Source of the DNA: Ornithinimicrobium cerasi
GTDB taxonomy: Bacteria > Actinomycetota > Actinomycetes > Actinomycetales > Dermatophilaceae
Length of the DNA stretch: 64,000 nucleotides
NCBI RefSeq assembly: GCF_003702705.1
Contig: NZ_QZMN01000002.1
Location: forward strand, 248,001 to 312,000
Direction: 5' to 3'
Shown: positions 47,204-55,084 of the stretch, in pieces
Layout of the letters: each line of letters starts with the position of its first letter
Position numbering within the stretch: position 1 is the stretch's first letter
The notes under the pieces: generated by a model
The model's database searches: none
What the model saw: only the letters and a program-made list of their open reading frames with translations
Told to the model about the DNA's origin: nothing
Position numbers and translations under genes: made by a program

Positions 47204-48511
47204 TCAGTTGAGGCGGGTCAGGCTGTTCTCGGCGTCGTACTCGAAGATGCCGATGGTCGCCTCGGTCGGGTCACCGTTCTCGTCGAAGGAGATCGGGCCG
47301 GAGGGGCCGTCGTAGTCCACGACGCCACCGTCGATGATGATCTGCGCGGCGGCCGCGAAGTCGGTGGCCTTCTCGCCACCACCGGTCCCGCCGGAGACCT
47401 CCTGCATCTTGCCGGCCATGGCCGGGCCCTCGACGGAGTTGGCGGCCAGGGCCGACAGCGCCGCGAGGATGACGGCGTCGTAGGACTCCGCCGCGTAGTT
47501 GTAGTCCACGAGCTCGGGGTTGCCGGCCTCGGTCCAGACGGTGTTGAGCTCCTCGCGGAACTCGTCACCCAGGTCCGGGCCGGGCTGGGTGCCCTTGGCG
47601 CCCTCGAGCAGGCCCGGGTCGAAGTCCTCGCTGTAGTCGGCGATGTTGCCGTCGACGAAGTACAGGTTGGTCGTGTCGAAGCCCGCCGCGTCGATCGCGG
47701 GGATGATCGTCTTGACCTCCTCGAAGGTGATCAGCACGATGGCGTCCGGGTTCTGGGCGATCACCGAGCTGATCTGCGCGTCGAACGTCGTGTCTCCGGC
47801 GTTGTAGGACTCGCTGGCCACGACGGTGCCGTTGGCCGCCTCGAACGTCTCCGTGAGCACGGCCTCGAGGCCGGTGCCGTAGGCGTCGTTGAGGTAGATG
47901 ATGCCGAGGTTGGCCACCCCGTCCTGGGCGATGAGGTTGCCGAGCACCTCACCCTGGAGCAGGTCCGAGGGGGCGGTGCGCCAGTAGAGGTTGTCGTCGT
48001 CCCAGGTGGTGAAGTCCGGGGAGGTGTTCGCCGGCGAGATCATCAGCCGCTCGGCGGCCACGACCTCGTCGATGAACAGCTTGGACACACCGGAGGACGC
48101 CGCGCCGATGATGGCGTGTACGCCCGCGTTGAGCAGCTGGGGGACGGTCGTCGCGTAGGCGCGGTTGTCCGGGTCACCGGAGTCACCGAGCGTGACGTTG
48201 ACGGTGATACCCAGGTCGGCCTCGTTGATGTGCTTCTCGGCGAGCAGCACCCCCGCCTCCTCGGGCGGGCCCAGGAAGGCGAGGGCGCCGGTCTGCGGGA
48301 GCACGGTGCCGATCTCCAGGGTCAGGTCGCGGTCCCCCGCCTCACCGGTGCCGGCTGCCTCATCCTCCTGGGTCTGCTCGTCGTCCTCGCCGGCGGGCGT
48401 CTCGTCGTCGCCGCCGTTGCCGCACGCCGTGAGCACCAGCGCGGAGGCGGCGAGCACGGCGATGCCGCGCGCGGCCACGGACCCACGCGGGCGGAGAGAG
48501 GTTCGGATCAT
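47204..48511 (-). CDS. Branched-chain amino acid ABC transporter substrate-binding lipoprotein
   Basis: Extracellular binding protein (Leu/Ile/Val-binding, type 1 periplasmic-binding fold) for the HAAT importer. The 435-residue product has a lipoprotein signal peptide with lipobox LTAC (Cys30), then an acidic linker rich in Asp/Glu/Gly up to about residue 60, then the binding domain (IGTVLPQTGALAFLGPPEEAGVLLAEKHIN; IIGAASSGVSKLFID; MISPANTSPDFT). AGGAG precedes the ATG. It is encoded opposite to livHMGF and converges on livF, so it is regulated separately; its upstream region has a promoter and several repeats. Confidence 0.94.
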   Translation of the reverse strand: MIRTSLRPRGSVAARGIAVLAASALVLTACGNGGDDETPAGEDDEQTQEDEAAGTGEAGDRDLTLEIGTVLPQTGALAFLGPPEEAGVLLAEKHINEADLGITVNVTLGDSGDPDNRAYATTVPQLLNAGVHAIIGAASSGVSKLFIDEVVAAERLMISPANTSPDFTTWDDDNLYWRTAPSDLLQGEVLGNLIAQDGVANLGIIYLNDAYGTGLEAVLTETFEAANGTVVASESYNAGDTTFDAQISSVIAQNPDAIVLITFEEVKTIIPAIDAAGFDTTNLYFVDGNIADYSEDFDPGLLEGAKGTQPGPDLGDEFREELNTVWTEAGNPELVDYNYAAESYDAVILAALSALAANSVEGPAMAGKMQEVSGGTGGGEKATDFAAAAQIIIDGGVVDYDGPSGPISFDENGDPTEATIGIFEYDAENSLTRLN

Positions 48512-48561
48512 GATGCTCCTCTGAATCGTCGGGGTGGGACTACTGTGTCTCCACTGCGCCG

Positions 48562-48590
48562 ACCGTAGGTGTCCGGAGGGTCGCGCACAA
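48562..48590 (-). promoter_or_regulatory. Promoter of the substrate-binding protein gene
   Basis: On the minus strand TTGTGC (48585-48590) and TACGGT (48562-48567) are 17 bases apart, about 50 bases before the ATG. The inverted repeat GCGCA-N8-TGCGC (48583-48600) covers the -35, a possible operator. Confidence 0.55.
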
Positions 48591-48606
48591 GGGTTTGCGC
48601 GGCCGG

Positions 48607-48630
48607 TCCCACGATCGTTCCCACATCGTT
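48607..48630. repeat. Tandem 12-bp direct repeats upstream of the binding-protein promoter
   Basis: TCCCACGATCGT is followed directly by TCCCACATCGTT. The pair lies 17-40 bases upstream of the -35, a position typical of activator sites. Confidence 0.5.
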
Positions 48631-48632
48631 AT
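48617..48632 (-). promoter_or_regulatory. GlnR-like nitrogen-control box
   Basis: On the minus strand ATAAC-N6-GGAAC resembles the actinobacterial GlnR consensus gTnAC-N6-GaAAC (seven of nine defined positions by my count). A nitrogen-responsive control of an amino acid importer is plausible but unproven; it overlaps the direct repeats. Confidence 0.3.
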
Positions 48633-48647
48633 CAGGGGCGGCGCTGC

Positions 48648-51356
48648 TCAGTGTGCCGCGTCGTGCCAGGTCCGGCCCACGCCGACGCTGACGTCGAGGG
48701 GAACGGTCAGGTCCGCGGCGGCACCCATCTGCTCGCGGACGACCGACTCGACCAGATCGCGTTCGCCGGGGGCGATCTCCAGGACCAGCTCGTCGTGAAC
48801 CTGGAGCAGCATCCGCGAGCGCACACCCGCCTCCGTGAGGGCACGCTCGGTGCGCAGCATCGCCACCTTGATGAGGTCGGCGGCCGACCCCTGGATGGGT
48901 GCGTTGAGCGCCATACGCTCCGCCATCTCCCGGCGCTGCCGGTTGTCGCTGGTCAGGTCGGGCAGGTAACGGCGCCGACCCAGCAGGGTCTCGGTGAAGC
49001 CGCTGCGCCTGGCCTCGCCCACGATGTCCCGCAGGTAGTCCCGGACGCCCCCGAAGCGCTCGAAGTACTCGTCCATGAGCGCCTTGGCCTCCGCGGTGGC
49101 GATGCCGAGCTGCTTGGACAGGCCGAAGGCGGACAGGCCGTAGGCCAGCCCGTAGCTCATCGCCTTGACCTTCGAGCGCATCTCGGGCGTGACGTCGTCC
49201 GGCGCGACACCGAAGACCCTGGACCCGACGAACCGGTGCAGGTCCTCCCCGCTCCGGAAGGCCTCGGTGAGACCCTCGTCCCCGGACAGGTGCGCCATGA
49301 TGCGCATCTCGATCTGGCTGTAGTCGGCCGACATCAGCGCCTCGTACGGCCCGTCGGCGTCGGCGCCCACGACGAAGATCTCCCGGAGGCGGCGCCCCTC
49401 CTCCGTCCGGATCGGGATGTTCTGCAGGTTGGGCTCGGTCGAGCTCAGCCGGCCCGTGGCCGCGATCGTCTGCTGGTACGTGGTGTGGATGCGTCCGTCG
49501 TCGGCGACCGACTTCAGCAACCCCTCGGCGGTCACCCGGAGGCGAGCCTTGTCCCGGTGCCGCAGCAACGCCTCGAGGAAGGGGTGCTCGGTCTGGGCGT
49601 ACAACCCGGCGAGCGCGTCGGCGTCCGTCGTGTAACCGGTCTTCGTGCGCCGCGTCTTCGGCAGCCCGAGCGTCTCGAAGAGCACGACCTGCAGCTGCTT
49701 CGGCGAGCCGAGGTTGACAGTGTCGTCCCCGAGGGACTCCCAGGCGTCGAGCTGCGCCTGCTCCATGGCGTCGCCGAACTCCCCCTCCAGCGCCTCCAGG
49801 GCGGGCAGGTCGACGGCGATGCCAGCCTGCTCCATCCGGCGCAGCACGCCGACCAGCGGCAGCTCGACCTCGGCGAGAAGACGGCGCTCCGCCTCCTCCG
49901 CGAGCTCGGTGTCGAGCGCGAGCGACAGGTCGTGCACCGCGCGGGCGTGCACCATCGCCGAGCGTGCGGCCGCACGGTCACCCGGATCCTGCTCCGCCTC
50001 CCCCCACGCGAGGTCGAGCGTCCCCTCCTCCCCGGCCTCCTCCTCCAGCCTCAGCTCACGCCGGAGGTAGCGCAGGGACAGGTCCGCCAGGTCGTAGGAC
50101 CGCTGGTCCGGACGCACCAGGTAGGCGGCGAGCGCGGTGTCGCTGACCACGCCCTCGACGTCGAGCCCCCGGAGCTGGAGCGAGGACACCTGCCCCTTCG
50201 CGTCGTGCAGCACCTTGGGGCAGGCGGGATCGCGCAGGAACGCGGCGAGGGCAGCCTCGTCCGCCTCGGTGGCCTCGAGCAGGTCCAGGTATGCCGCGTG
50301 CTCGGCTCCCGCGAGACCCAGCGCCGTCGCCTCCCCCGGGCCGGCCGGGGTCCGGGGGCCGGCGTGCACGACGACCGCGACCCGCTGCCCGGGGCCGGCG
50401 TGCGCCGACAGCCAGGCCGCGGACTCGCCCTGGGACAGGGTCGTCCCCTCGACCTCGATCCCCTCCTCGGCCTCGGTCTCCGCCGACTCGAGCGTCGCGA
50501 AGAGCCGCTCGCGCAGCACCCGGAACTCCAGGCCGTCGAAGACCCGGTGCACCTCCTCGCGGTCCCAGCCGCGCGCCTGGAGGTCCGCGACGCCGACCTC
50601 GAGCGGCACGTCTGCCACGAGCTGGTTGAGCCGGCGGTTGCGCAGGACCTGGGGCAGGTGGTCGCGCAGCGCCTGACCGGCCTTGCCGGGGAGCTGGTCG
50701 GCCCCGTCCACGATCCCGGCCAGGTCGCCGAACTGCCCGAGCCACTTGGCCGCCGTCTTCGGTCCCACGCCCGGCACGCCCGGCAGGTTGTCCGAGGACT
50801 CCCCCACCATCGCCGCCAGGTCGCTGTAGCGCTCGGGCCGCACCCCGTACTTCTCCTCGATCTTCTCCGGCGTCATCCGCCAGGTCTCGGACACCCCGCG
50901 GACGGGGTAGAGCAGGAGCGTCCCCTCGTCGACGAGCTGGAAGGCGTCCCGGTCCCCGGAGACGATGACGACCTCCATCCCCTCGGCCCGCGCCTGGGCG
51001 GTGAGGGTGGCGATGATGTCGTCAGCCTCGTAGCCCTCCACCTCCAGGTGGGTGATCCGCAGCGCGTCGAGGATCTGCTTGACGAGGTCGACCTGGCCGA
51101 CGAACTCCCCGGGCGTCGTGGCGCGCCCGGCCTTGTACTCGGCATACTCCGCGCTGCGGAACGTCTGGCGCGAGATGTCGAAGGCGACCGCCACGTGGGT
51201 CGGCGCCTCGTCCCGGAGCACGTTGATGAGCATCGAGGTGAAGCCGTAGACGGCGTTGGTGCTCTGACCCGTGGTGGTGGAGAAGTTCTCCACGGGAAGG
51301 GCGAAGAAGGCCCGGTAGGCCAGGGAATGTCCGTCCAGCAGCAGCAGTCGACTCAC
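48648..51356 (-). CDS. polA: DNA polymerase I
   Basis: Repair and Okazaki-fragment polymerase. From the GTG at 51356 (VSRLLLLDGHSLAYRAFFAL) it has 902 residues. Domains: 5'-3' exonuclease with helix-hairpin-helix (about 1-300), a 3'-5' exonuclease-like domain lacking the usual acidic DxE and YxxxD catalytic motifs (about 310-500, so no proofreading expected, as in other Actinobacteria), and the polymerase domain with ADYSQIEMRIMAHLS, KAMSYGLAYGLS and QVHDELVLE. There is no Shine-Dalgarno, but TAGGCT is eight bases before the GTG, predicting a leaderless mRNA. It diverges from the thioesterase gene with only 20 bases between starts. Confidence 0.97.
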   Translation of the reverse strand: MSRLLLLDGHSLAYRAFFALPVENFSTTTGQSTNAVYGFTSMLINVLRDEAPTHVAVAFDISRQTFRSAEYAEYKAGRATTPGEFVGQVDLVKQILDALRITHLEVEGYEADDIIATLTAQARAEGMEVVIVSGDRDAFQLVDEGTLLLYPVRGVSETWRMTPEKIEEKYGVRPERYSDLAAMVGESSDNLPGVPGVGPKTAAKWLGQFGDLAGIVDGADQLPGKAGQALRDHLPQVLRNRRLNQLVADVPLEVGVADLQARGWDREEVHRVFDGLEFRVLRERLFATLESAETEAEEGIEVEGTTLSQGESAAWLSAHAGPGQRVAVVVHAGPRTPAGPGEATALGLAGAEHAAYLDLLEATEADEAALAAFLRDPACPKVLHDAKGQVSSLQLRGLDVEGVVSDTALAAYLVRPDQRSYDLADLSLRYLRRELRLEEEAGEEGTLDLAWGEAEQDPGDRAAARSAMVHARAVHDLSLALDTELAEEAERRLLAEVELPLVGVLRRMEQAGIAVDLPALEALEGEFGDAMEQAQLDAWESLGDDTVNLGSPKQLQVVLFETLGLPKTRRTKTGYTTDADALAGLYAQTEHPFLEALLRHRDKARLRVTAEGLLKSVADDGRIHTTYQQTIAATGRLSSTEPNLQNIPIRTEEGRRLREIFVVGADADGPYEALMSADYSQIEMRIMAHLSGDEGLTEAFRSGEDLHRFVGSRVFGVAPDDVTPEMRSKVKAMSYGLAYGLSAFGLSKQLGIATAEAKALMDEYFERFGGVRDYLRDIVGEARRSGFTETLLGRRRYLPDLTSDNRQRREMAERMALNAPIQGSAADLIKVAMLRTERALTEAGVRSRMLLQVHDELVLEIAPGERDLVESVVREQMGAAADLTVPLDVSVGVGRTWHDAAH

Positions 51357-51364
51357 AGCATGGC

Positions 51365-51370
51365 AGCCTA
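51365..51370 (-). promoter_or_regulatory. -10 element of a leaderless polA promoter
   Basis: TAGGCT on the minus strand ends eight bases before the polA GTG; it supports that start over longer frames. Confidence 0.5.
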
Positions 51371-51376
51371 TGTCCC

Positions 51377-51814
51377 ATGACCGACATCCCCCAGCCCCAG
51401 CCTCCGGGCACCCCGGTGGCTCTGCCGTTCCCCACCGAGGGGACGCTGCCGGAGCGGATGGGCATGGAGGTCCTGGAGATCGGCCCGGAGCGGACCGTCG
51501 GGCGGATGCCGGTGGCCGGCAACACCCAGCCCTACGGGTTGCTGCACGGCGGCGCCTCCGCGGCTCTGGCGGAGACGGTCGCCTCCGTCGCCGCTGCCGC
51601 ACACGCCGGGGGGGACCGGATCGCGGTGGGCGTGGACCTCAACGCCACGCACCACCGTGCGGTGCGGGAGGGCTGGGTGACGGCGGTCGCGACGCCCCTG
51701 TCGCTCGGCCGGTCGGTCGCGAGCTACGAGGTCGTCGTGCAGGACGACGAGGGGCGCCGGGTCTGCACCGCCCGCCTCACCTGCGCGCTGAGGGACCGGC
51801 CCCCGGGCGCCTGA
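51377..51814 (+). CDS. PaaI-family hotdog thioesterase
   Basis: A 145-residue hotdog-fold acyl-CoA thioesterase of the PaaI/MenI kind. The diagnostic block is N-T-Q-P-Y-G-L-L-H-G-G-A-S-A-A-L-A-E-T near residues 49-67, with the HGG turn and the catalytic acidic residue of the hotdog helix; DLNATHHRAVREGWVTA follows. The substrate may be an aromatic, menaquinone-precursor (DHNA-CoA) or housekeeping acyl-CoA; the sequence does not decide. No ribosome-binding site is visible before the ATG. Confidence 0.88.
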   Translation: MTDIPQPQPPGTPVALPFPTEGTLPERMGMEVLEIGPERTVGRMPVAGNTQPYGLLHGGASAALAETVASVAAAAHAGGDRIAVGVDLNATHHRAVREGWVTAVATPLSLGRSVASYEVVVQDDEGRRVCTARLTCALRDRPPGA

Positions 51815-51825
51815 CCGCAGCCGCC

Positions 51826-51831
51826 TAGGGT
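51826..51831 (+). promoter_or_regulatory. -10 element of a leaderless promoter for the DUF554 gene
   Basis: TAGGGT ends seven bases before the ATG at 51839, selecting that ATG over the upstream GTG at 51830. Confidence 0.45.
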
Positions 51832-51838
51832 GTCCGCC

Positions 51839-52609
51839 ATGGACGGTGGGTTCCCGGGTCTGGGCACGGTGATCAACGTGGTGGCCGTGGTCTTCGGCGC
51901 CCTGCTCGGCATGGTGGCCGGGCACCGCTTCCCCGTGCGGGTCCGGGACGTCGTCACCGACTGTCTGGGCCTCGTCACCCTGCTGGTGGCGGGTCTGTCC
52001 GCCCTGGAGGTGACCTCCCCGGCCCTCAGCGGCGCCGTGGGGTCCGGGGTCCCGGTGCTCGTGGTGCTCGGCAGCCTGCTGCTCGGGGGGATCCTCGGTT
52101 CGCTGCTGCGGATAGAGGACCGGCTGGAGTCGCTCGCGGGCGTGGTCCAGGGGTTCGTGCGCCGGGTCTGGGGCGGGGCGGACGACGGGCACGAGGGCCG
52201 GGAGCGGTTCATCGAGGGGTGGCTCACCGCGTCCCTGCTCTTCTGCGTGGGTCCGCTGACCATCCTCGGGTCGCTGTCCGACGGGCTGGGCCGCGGCATC
52301 GACCAGCTGGCGCTGAAGTCGGCGCTGGACTTCTTCGCCGCCACCGCCTTCGCCTCGACGTTCGGCGTCGGTGTGCTGGTGTCGGCGGTCTCGGTGGCGC
52401 TCGTGCAGGGACTGCTCACCGTGGTCGGGGTCACCCTGGGCGCGGTCGCCCCGGAGGCGCACATCGCCGCGCTGACGGCGGTCGGGGGCCTGCTCCTGGT
52501 GGGCATCGCGCTGCGGCTGCTCCGCATCCGCCAGGTGCCCGTGGGCGACCTGCTCCCGGCCCTGGTCGTCGCACCGCTGCTGGTCTCGGTCGTCGCGGCA
52601 CTGCGCTGA
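51839..52609 (+). CDS. DUF554-family membrane protein
   Basis: A 256-residue polytopic membrane protein of the DUF554 (YqgA-like) family, function unknown. It has about seven hydrophobic helices, with the family's opening GTVINVVAVVFGALLGMVAGHRFP, the glycine-rich LGSLLLGGILGSLLRIEDRLESL, and FCVGPLTILGSLSDGLG, which is the most conserved block. ATG 51839 is chosen because a -10-like TAGGGT lies seven bases before it; a GTG at 51830 would add three residues. A role as a small-solute transporter or channel is often guessed, but nothing here shows it. Confidence 0.85.
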   Translation: MDGGFPGLGTVINVVAVVFGALLGMVAGHRFPVRVRDVVTDCLGLVTLLVAGLSALEVTSPALSGAVGSGVPVLVVLGSLLLGGILGSLLRIEDRLESLAGVVQGFVRRVWGGADDGHEGRERFIEGWLTASLLFCVGPLTILGSLSDGLGRGIDQLALKSALDFFAATAFASTFGVGVLVSAVSVALVQGLLTVVGVTLGAVAPEAHIAALTAVGGLLLVGIALRLLRIRQVPVGDLLPALVVAPLLVSVVAALR

Positions 52610-52648
52610 CCGTGCGGGGCTCCCGGTGCGCTCGTACCGACGGGTCGG

Positions 52649-52681
52649 TGCGACCGTGCGGTCCCGTCGTTGCGACCGTGC
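52649..52681. repeat. 11-bp direct repeat pair in a convergent gap
   Basis: TGCGACCGTGC occurs at 52649-52659 and again at 52671-52681, 22 bases apart (two helical turns). It lies between the DUF554 gene and the ANTAR regulator, which converge, so a promoter role is unlikely. No clear terminator hairpin is seen here. Confidence 0.3.
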
Positions 52682-52711
52682 CGGCCGACCGGCGGTGCGT
52701 ACCCGGGGGGT

Positions 52712-53362
52712 CTACTTCTTGCCGGGCATGCCCGCGATGACCGCGTCGGCCACCTCACGCATCGAGAGGCGCCGGTCCATGGCGGCCTTCTGGATCCAGC
52801 GGAACGCGTCGGCCTCGGTCAGCTTGAGCTGGCTCATCAGGAGGCCCTTGGCACGGTCGACGCGCTTGCGGGTCTCGAAGCGCTCGCCCAGGTCCGCGAC
52901 CTCGCTCTCCAGCGCCTTGCGCTCGGCCCAGCGGGCCCGGGCGATGTCGATGGCCGGCAGGACGTCGGCCGCGCTGAAGGGCTTGACGACGTAGGACATC
53001 ACGCCGGCGTCGCGGGCCCGCTCGACGAGGTTCTTGTCGCTGAAGGCGGTGAGCATGACGACGGGGGCGAGACCCTCGCGGCCGATCTGCTCCGCCGCCG
53101 AGATGCCGTCCATCCCGGGCATCTTGATGTCCATGACCACCAGGTCGGGGCTGGTCTCGGTGACCAGCGCCACCGCCTGCTCCCCGTCCGCGGCCTGACC
53201 GACGATCTCGTGCCCCGCCTCGGTCAGCATCTCCGCCAGGTCCATCCGGATGAGCGCCTCGTCCTCCGCCAGGACGATCCGCAGGCCGCCGTCCGTCCGG
53301 ACCTCCGGCTGCTCCTCGGTCAGCTCACCGTCGTCCGGGGTCTGCGTCTGCGCATCGGTCAC
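52712..53362 (-). CDS. ANTAR-domain response regulator (PdtaR-like)
   Basis: A two-component response regulator acting on RNA by antitermination. The 216 residues have an N-terminal polar extension, a receiver domain (about 27-145) with acidic pocket DE, phospho-acceptor Asp in VVMDIKMPGMDG, switch Thr/Ser in MLTAFSD and Lys in VVKPF, a coiled linker, and a C-terminal ANTAR domain (RKRVDRAKGLLMSQLKLTEADAFRWIQKAAMDRRLSMREVADAVI) that binds paired RNA hairpins. It resembles M. tuberculosis PdtaR. The partner kinase is not adjacent. The GTG start follows TAGGCT by six bases (leaderless). Confidence 0.93.
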   Translation of the reverse strand: MTDAQTQTPDDGELTEEQPEVRTDGGLRIVLAEDEALIRMDLAEMLTEAGHEIVGQAADGEQAVALVTETSPDLVVMDIKMPGMDGISAAEQIGREGLAPVVMLTAFSDKNLVERARDAGVMSYVVKPFSAADVLPAIDIARARWAERKALESEVADLGERFETRKRVDRAKGLLMSQLKLTEADAFRWIQKAAMDRRLSMREVADAVIAGMPGKK

Positions 53363-53368
53363 CGCGTC

Positions 53369-53374
53369 AGCCTA
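53369..53374 (-). promoter_or_regulatory. -10 element of a leaderless promoter for the ANTAR regulator
   Basis: TAGGCT on the minus strand ends six bases before the GTG at 53362. Confidence 0.5.
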
Positions 53375-53388
53375 TCTGTGAGTCTCGG

Positions 53389-53416
53389 CCTCCGACCATC
53401 GGGTCCGGGTCGGAGG
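53389..53416 (-). terminator. Terminator hairpin of tRNA-Leu
   Basis: CCTCCGACC and GGTCGGAGG form a perfect 9-bp stem around a 10-base loop, six bases beyond the tRNA 3' end on the minus strand. It isolates the tRNA from the ANTAR regulator promoter just downstream. Confidence 0.7.
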
Positions 53417-53422
53417 ATGCCG

Positions 53423-53505
53423 TGCCGGGAGCGGGACTTGAACCCGCACGCCCTTGCGGGCAGAGCATTTTGAGTGCCCCGTGTCTGCCATTCCACCACC
53501 CCGGC
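53423..53505 (-). tRNA. tRNA-Leu(CAA)
   Basis: A class II tRNA of about 83 bases on the minus strand. The acceptor stem is GCCGGGG with TCCCGGC plus discriminator A. The anticodon stem-loop has loop CTCAAAA with anticodon CAA (53470-53472), reading UUG. The long variable arm is GCCC-GCAA-GGGC, and the T arm is GCGGG-TTCAAGT-CCCGC. No CCA is encoded. Confidence 0.93.
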
Positions 53506-53531
53506 CGGGCGGGTGGAGCCGCCAGCGGACC

Positions 53532-53537
53532 AGCATA
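53532..53537 (-). promoter_or_regulatory. Candidate -10 element for tRNA-Leu
   Basis: TATGCT on the minus strand lies 26 bases before the mature tRNA 5' end, between pyk and the tRNA. No -35 is clear, and read-through from pyk is also possible. Confidence 0.3.
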
Positions 53538-53561
53538 CCCGCCGGGGAGCCCGGCCCCGGG

Positions 53562-55019
53562 TCAGACGACCGGGTCGTCCGTGTAGGCGGGTGCCTGCCC
53601 GTAGACGGCGTCCCCGATGCGGTGCATCCGCAGCGCGTTGGTGGTGCCGGACACGCCGGGGGGTGAGCCGGCGACGATGACGATGAGGTCGCCCCGGTCG
53701 CAGCGGCCCTCGCGCAGCAGCGCCTCCTCCACCTGCATGACCATCTGGTCGGTGTGCCAGACGAAGGGCACCAGGAAGGTCTCCACCCCCCAGGTCAGCG
53801 CCAGCCGCGACCGGGTCGACTGCTCCGTGGTGAAGGCCAGCATGGGGGTGGCTGCCCGCATCCGGGCCATCCGTCGCGTGGTGTCGCCGCTCTGGGTGAA
53901 GGTGGCGACGAAGCGGATGTCCTCGAGCGAGTCCGTCAGGCCCATCGCTGCCCGGGTCACCGCCCCGCCGGGGGTGCGCGGCTTGGTGAGGATCGGGGCG
54001 ATCCGCGACAGGCCGTGGTCCTCGGTGGCCTCGATGATGTCGGCCATGGTCTCCACGCAGCGCACCGGCCAGGCGCCGATCGAGGTCTCACCGGAGAGCA
54101 TGATCGCGTCAGCGCCGTCGAGCACCGCGTTCGCGCAGTCGCTCGCCTCGGCCCGGGTGGGCCGGGGGTTCTCGATCATCGACTCCAGGACCTGGGTGGC
54201 GACGATGACCGGCTTGGCGCTCTCCCGGCACATCTGGATGGCGTCCTTCTGCACCAGCGGCACCTGCTGCAGCGGCAGCTCGACGCCGAGGTCGCCGCGG
54301 GCCACCATGATGCCGTCGAAGGCGGCCACGATGCTCTCGAGATTCTCCACGGCCTGCGGCTTCTCGATCTTGGCGATGACCGGGAGGACCCGACCCTCCT
54401 CCTCCATGATGGCCCGGACCGGGTCCACGTCGGCGGCGGAGCGCACGAAGGAGAGGGCGATGAAGTCGGCGCCGGTGCGGATCCCCCAGCGCAGGTCCTC
54501 CTCGTCCTTCTCCGACATCGCCGGGACGCTGACCGCCGTACCGGGGAGGTTGATGCCCTTGTTGTTGGAGATGACGCCGCCGACCTCGACGCGGCAGACG
54601 ACGTCGGTCTCGCTGACCTCGACCGCCCGCAGGAGGACCTTCCCGTCGTCGACCAGCAGGTCGTCGCCGACGGACACGTCCCCGGGCAGCCCCTTGTAGG
54701 TGGTGCCCACCTCGCGGTGGTCACCCGGCACGTCCCGGCTGGTGATGGTGAAGGTGTCACCGGGAGCCAGGGTGACCGGTCCCGAGGCGAAGGTGGCGGT
54801 CCGGATCTTGGGGCCCTGCAGGTCGACCAGCACCGCCACGGCATGCCCGGTCGCGTCACCGGCGCGCCGGACGTTGAGGTAGCGCTCGTGGTGCTCCTCG
54901 TAGGCGCCGTGGGAGAGGTTGAGCCGCGCCACGTCCATACCGGCCCGCACGAGGGCCTCGATCTGCTCGTAGGAGTCGGAGGCGGGACCGAGGGTGCAGA
55001 CGATCTTGGCTCGACGCAT
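53562..55019 (-). CDS. pyk: Pyruvate kinase
   Basis: Last step of glycolysis, phosphoenolpyruvate plus ADP to pyruvate and ATP. The 485 residues show KIVCTLGPASDS at the start, the PEP/metal site VARGDLGVELPLQQVPLVQK, the signature lysine block ALSFVRSAADV with VIAKIEKPQAVENL, and ADAIMLSGETSIGAWPV. The C-terminal regulatory domain is complete. TAGGCT lies seven bases before the ATG with no Shine-Dalgarno, predicting a leaderless mRNA. tRNA-Leu follows downstream. Confidence 0.97.
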   Translation of the reverse strand: MRRAKIVCTLGPASDSYEQIEALVRAGMDVARLNLSHGAYEEHHERYLNVRRAGDATGHAVAVLVDLQGPKIRTATFASGPVTLAPGDTFTITSRDVPGDHREVGTTYKGLPGDVSVGDDLLVDDGKVLLRAVEVSETDVVCRVEVGGVISNNKGINLPGTAVSVPAMSEKDEEDLRWGIRTGADFIALSFVRSAADVDPVRAIMEEEGRVLPVIAKIEKPQAVENLESIVAAFDGIMVARGDLGVELPLQQVPLVQKDAIQMCRESAKPVIVATQVLESMIENPRPTRAEASDCANAVLDGADAIMLSGETSIGAWPVRCVETMADIIEATEDHGLSRIAPILTKPRTPGGAVTRAAMGLTDSLEDIRFVATFTQSGDTTRRMARMRAATPMLAFTTEQSTRSRLALTWGVETFLVPFVWHTDQMVMQVEEALLREGRCDRGDLIVIVAGSPPGVSGTTNALRMHRIGDAVYGQAPAYTDDPVV

Positions 55020-55026
55020 GGGGGAG

Positions 55027-55032
55027 AGCCTA
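55027..55032 (-). promoter_or_regulatory. -10 element of a leaderless pyk promoter
   Basis: TAGGCT on the minus strand ends seven bases before the pyk ATG at 55019. Confidence 0.5.
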
Positions 55033-55084
55033 GTCCGACCGGGGCCGCCGTCGCGCGCCGCAGCCGCAGGGTCGCCGGAACCGG

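Noticed and set aside
48534..51380. Long plus-strand open frame (948 codons)
   Set aside because: Antisense to polA along its whole length; no motif.
51839..52609. DUF554 protein as a new transporter system
   Set aside because: It is a known family of unknown function in a single-gene setting, with no context that adds a role.
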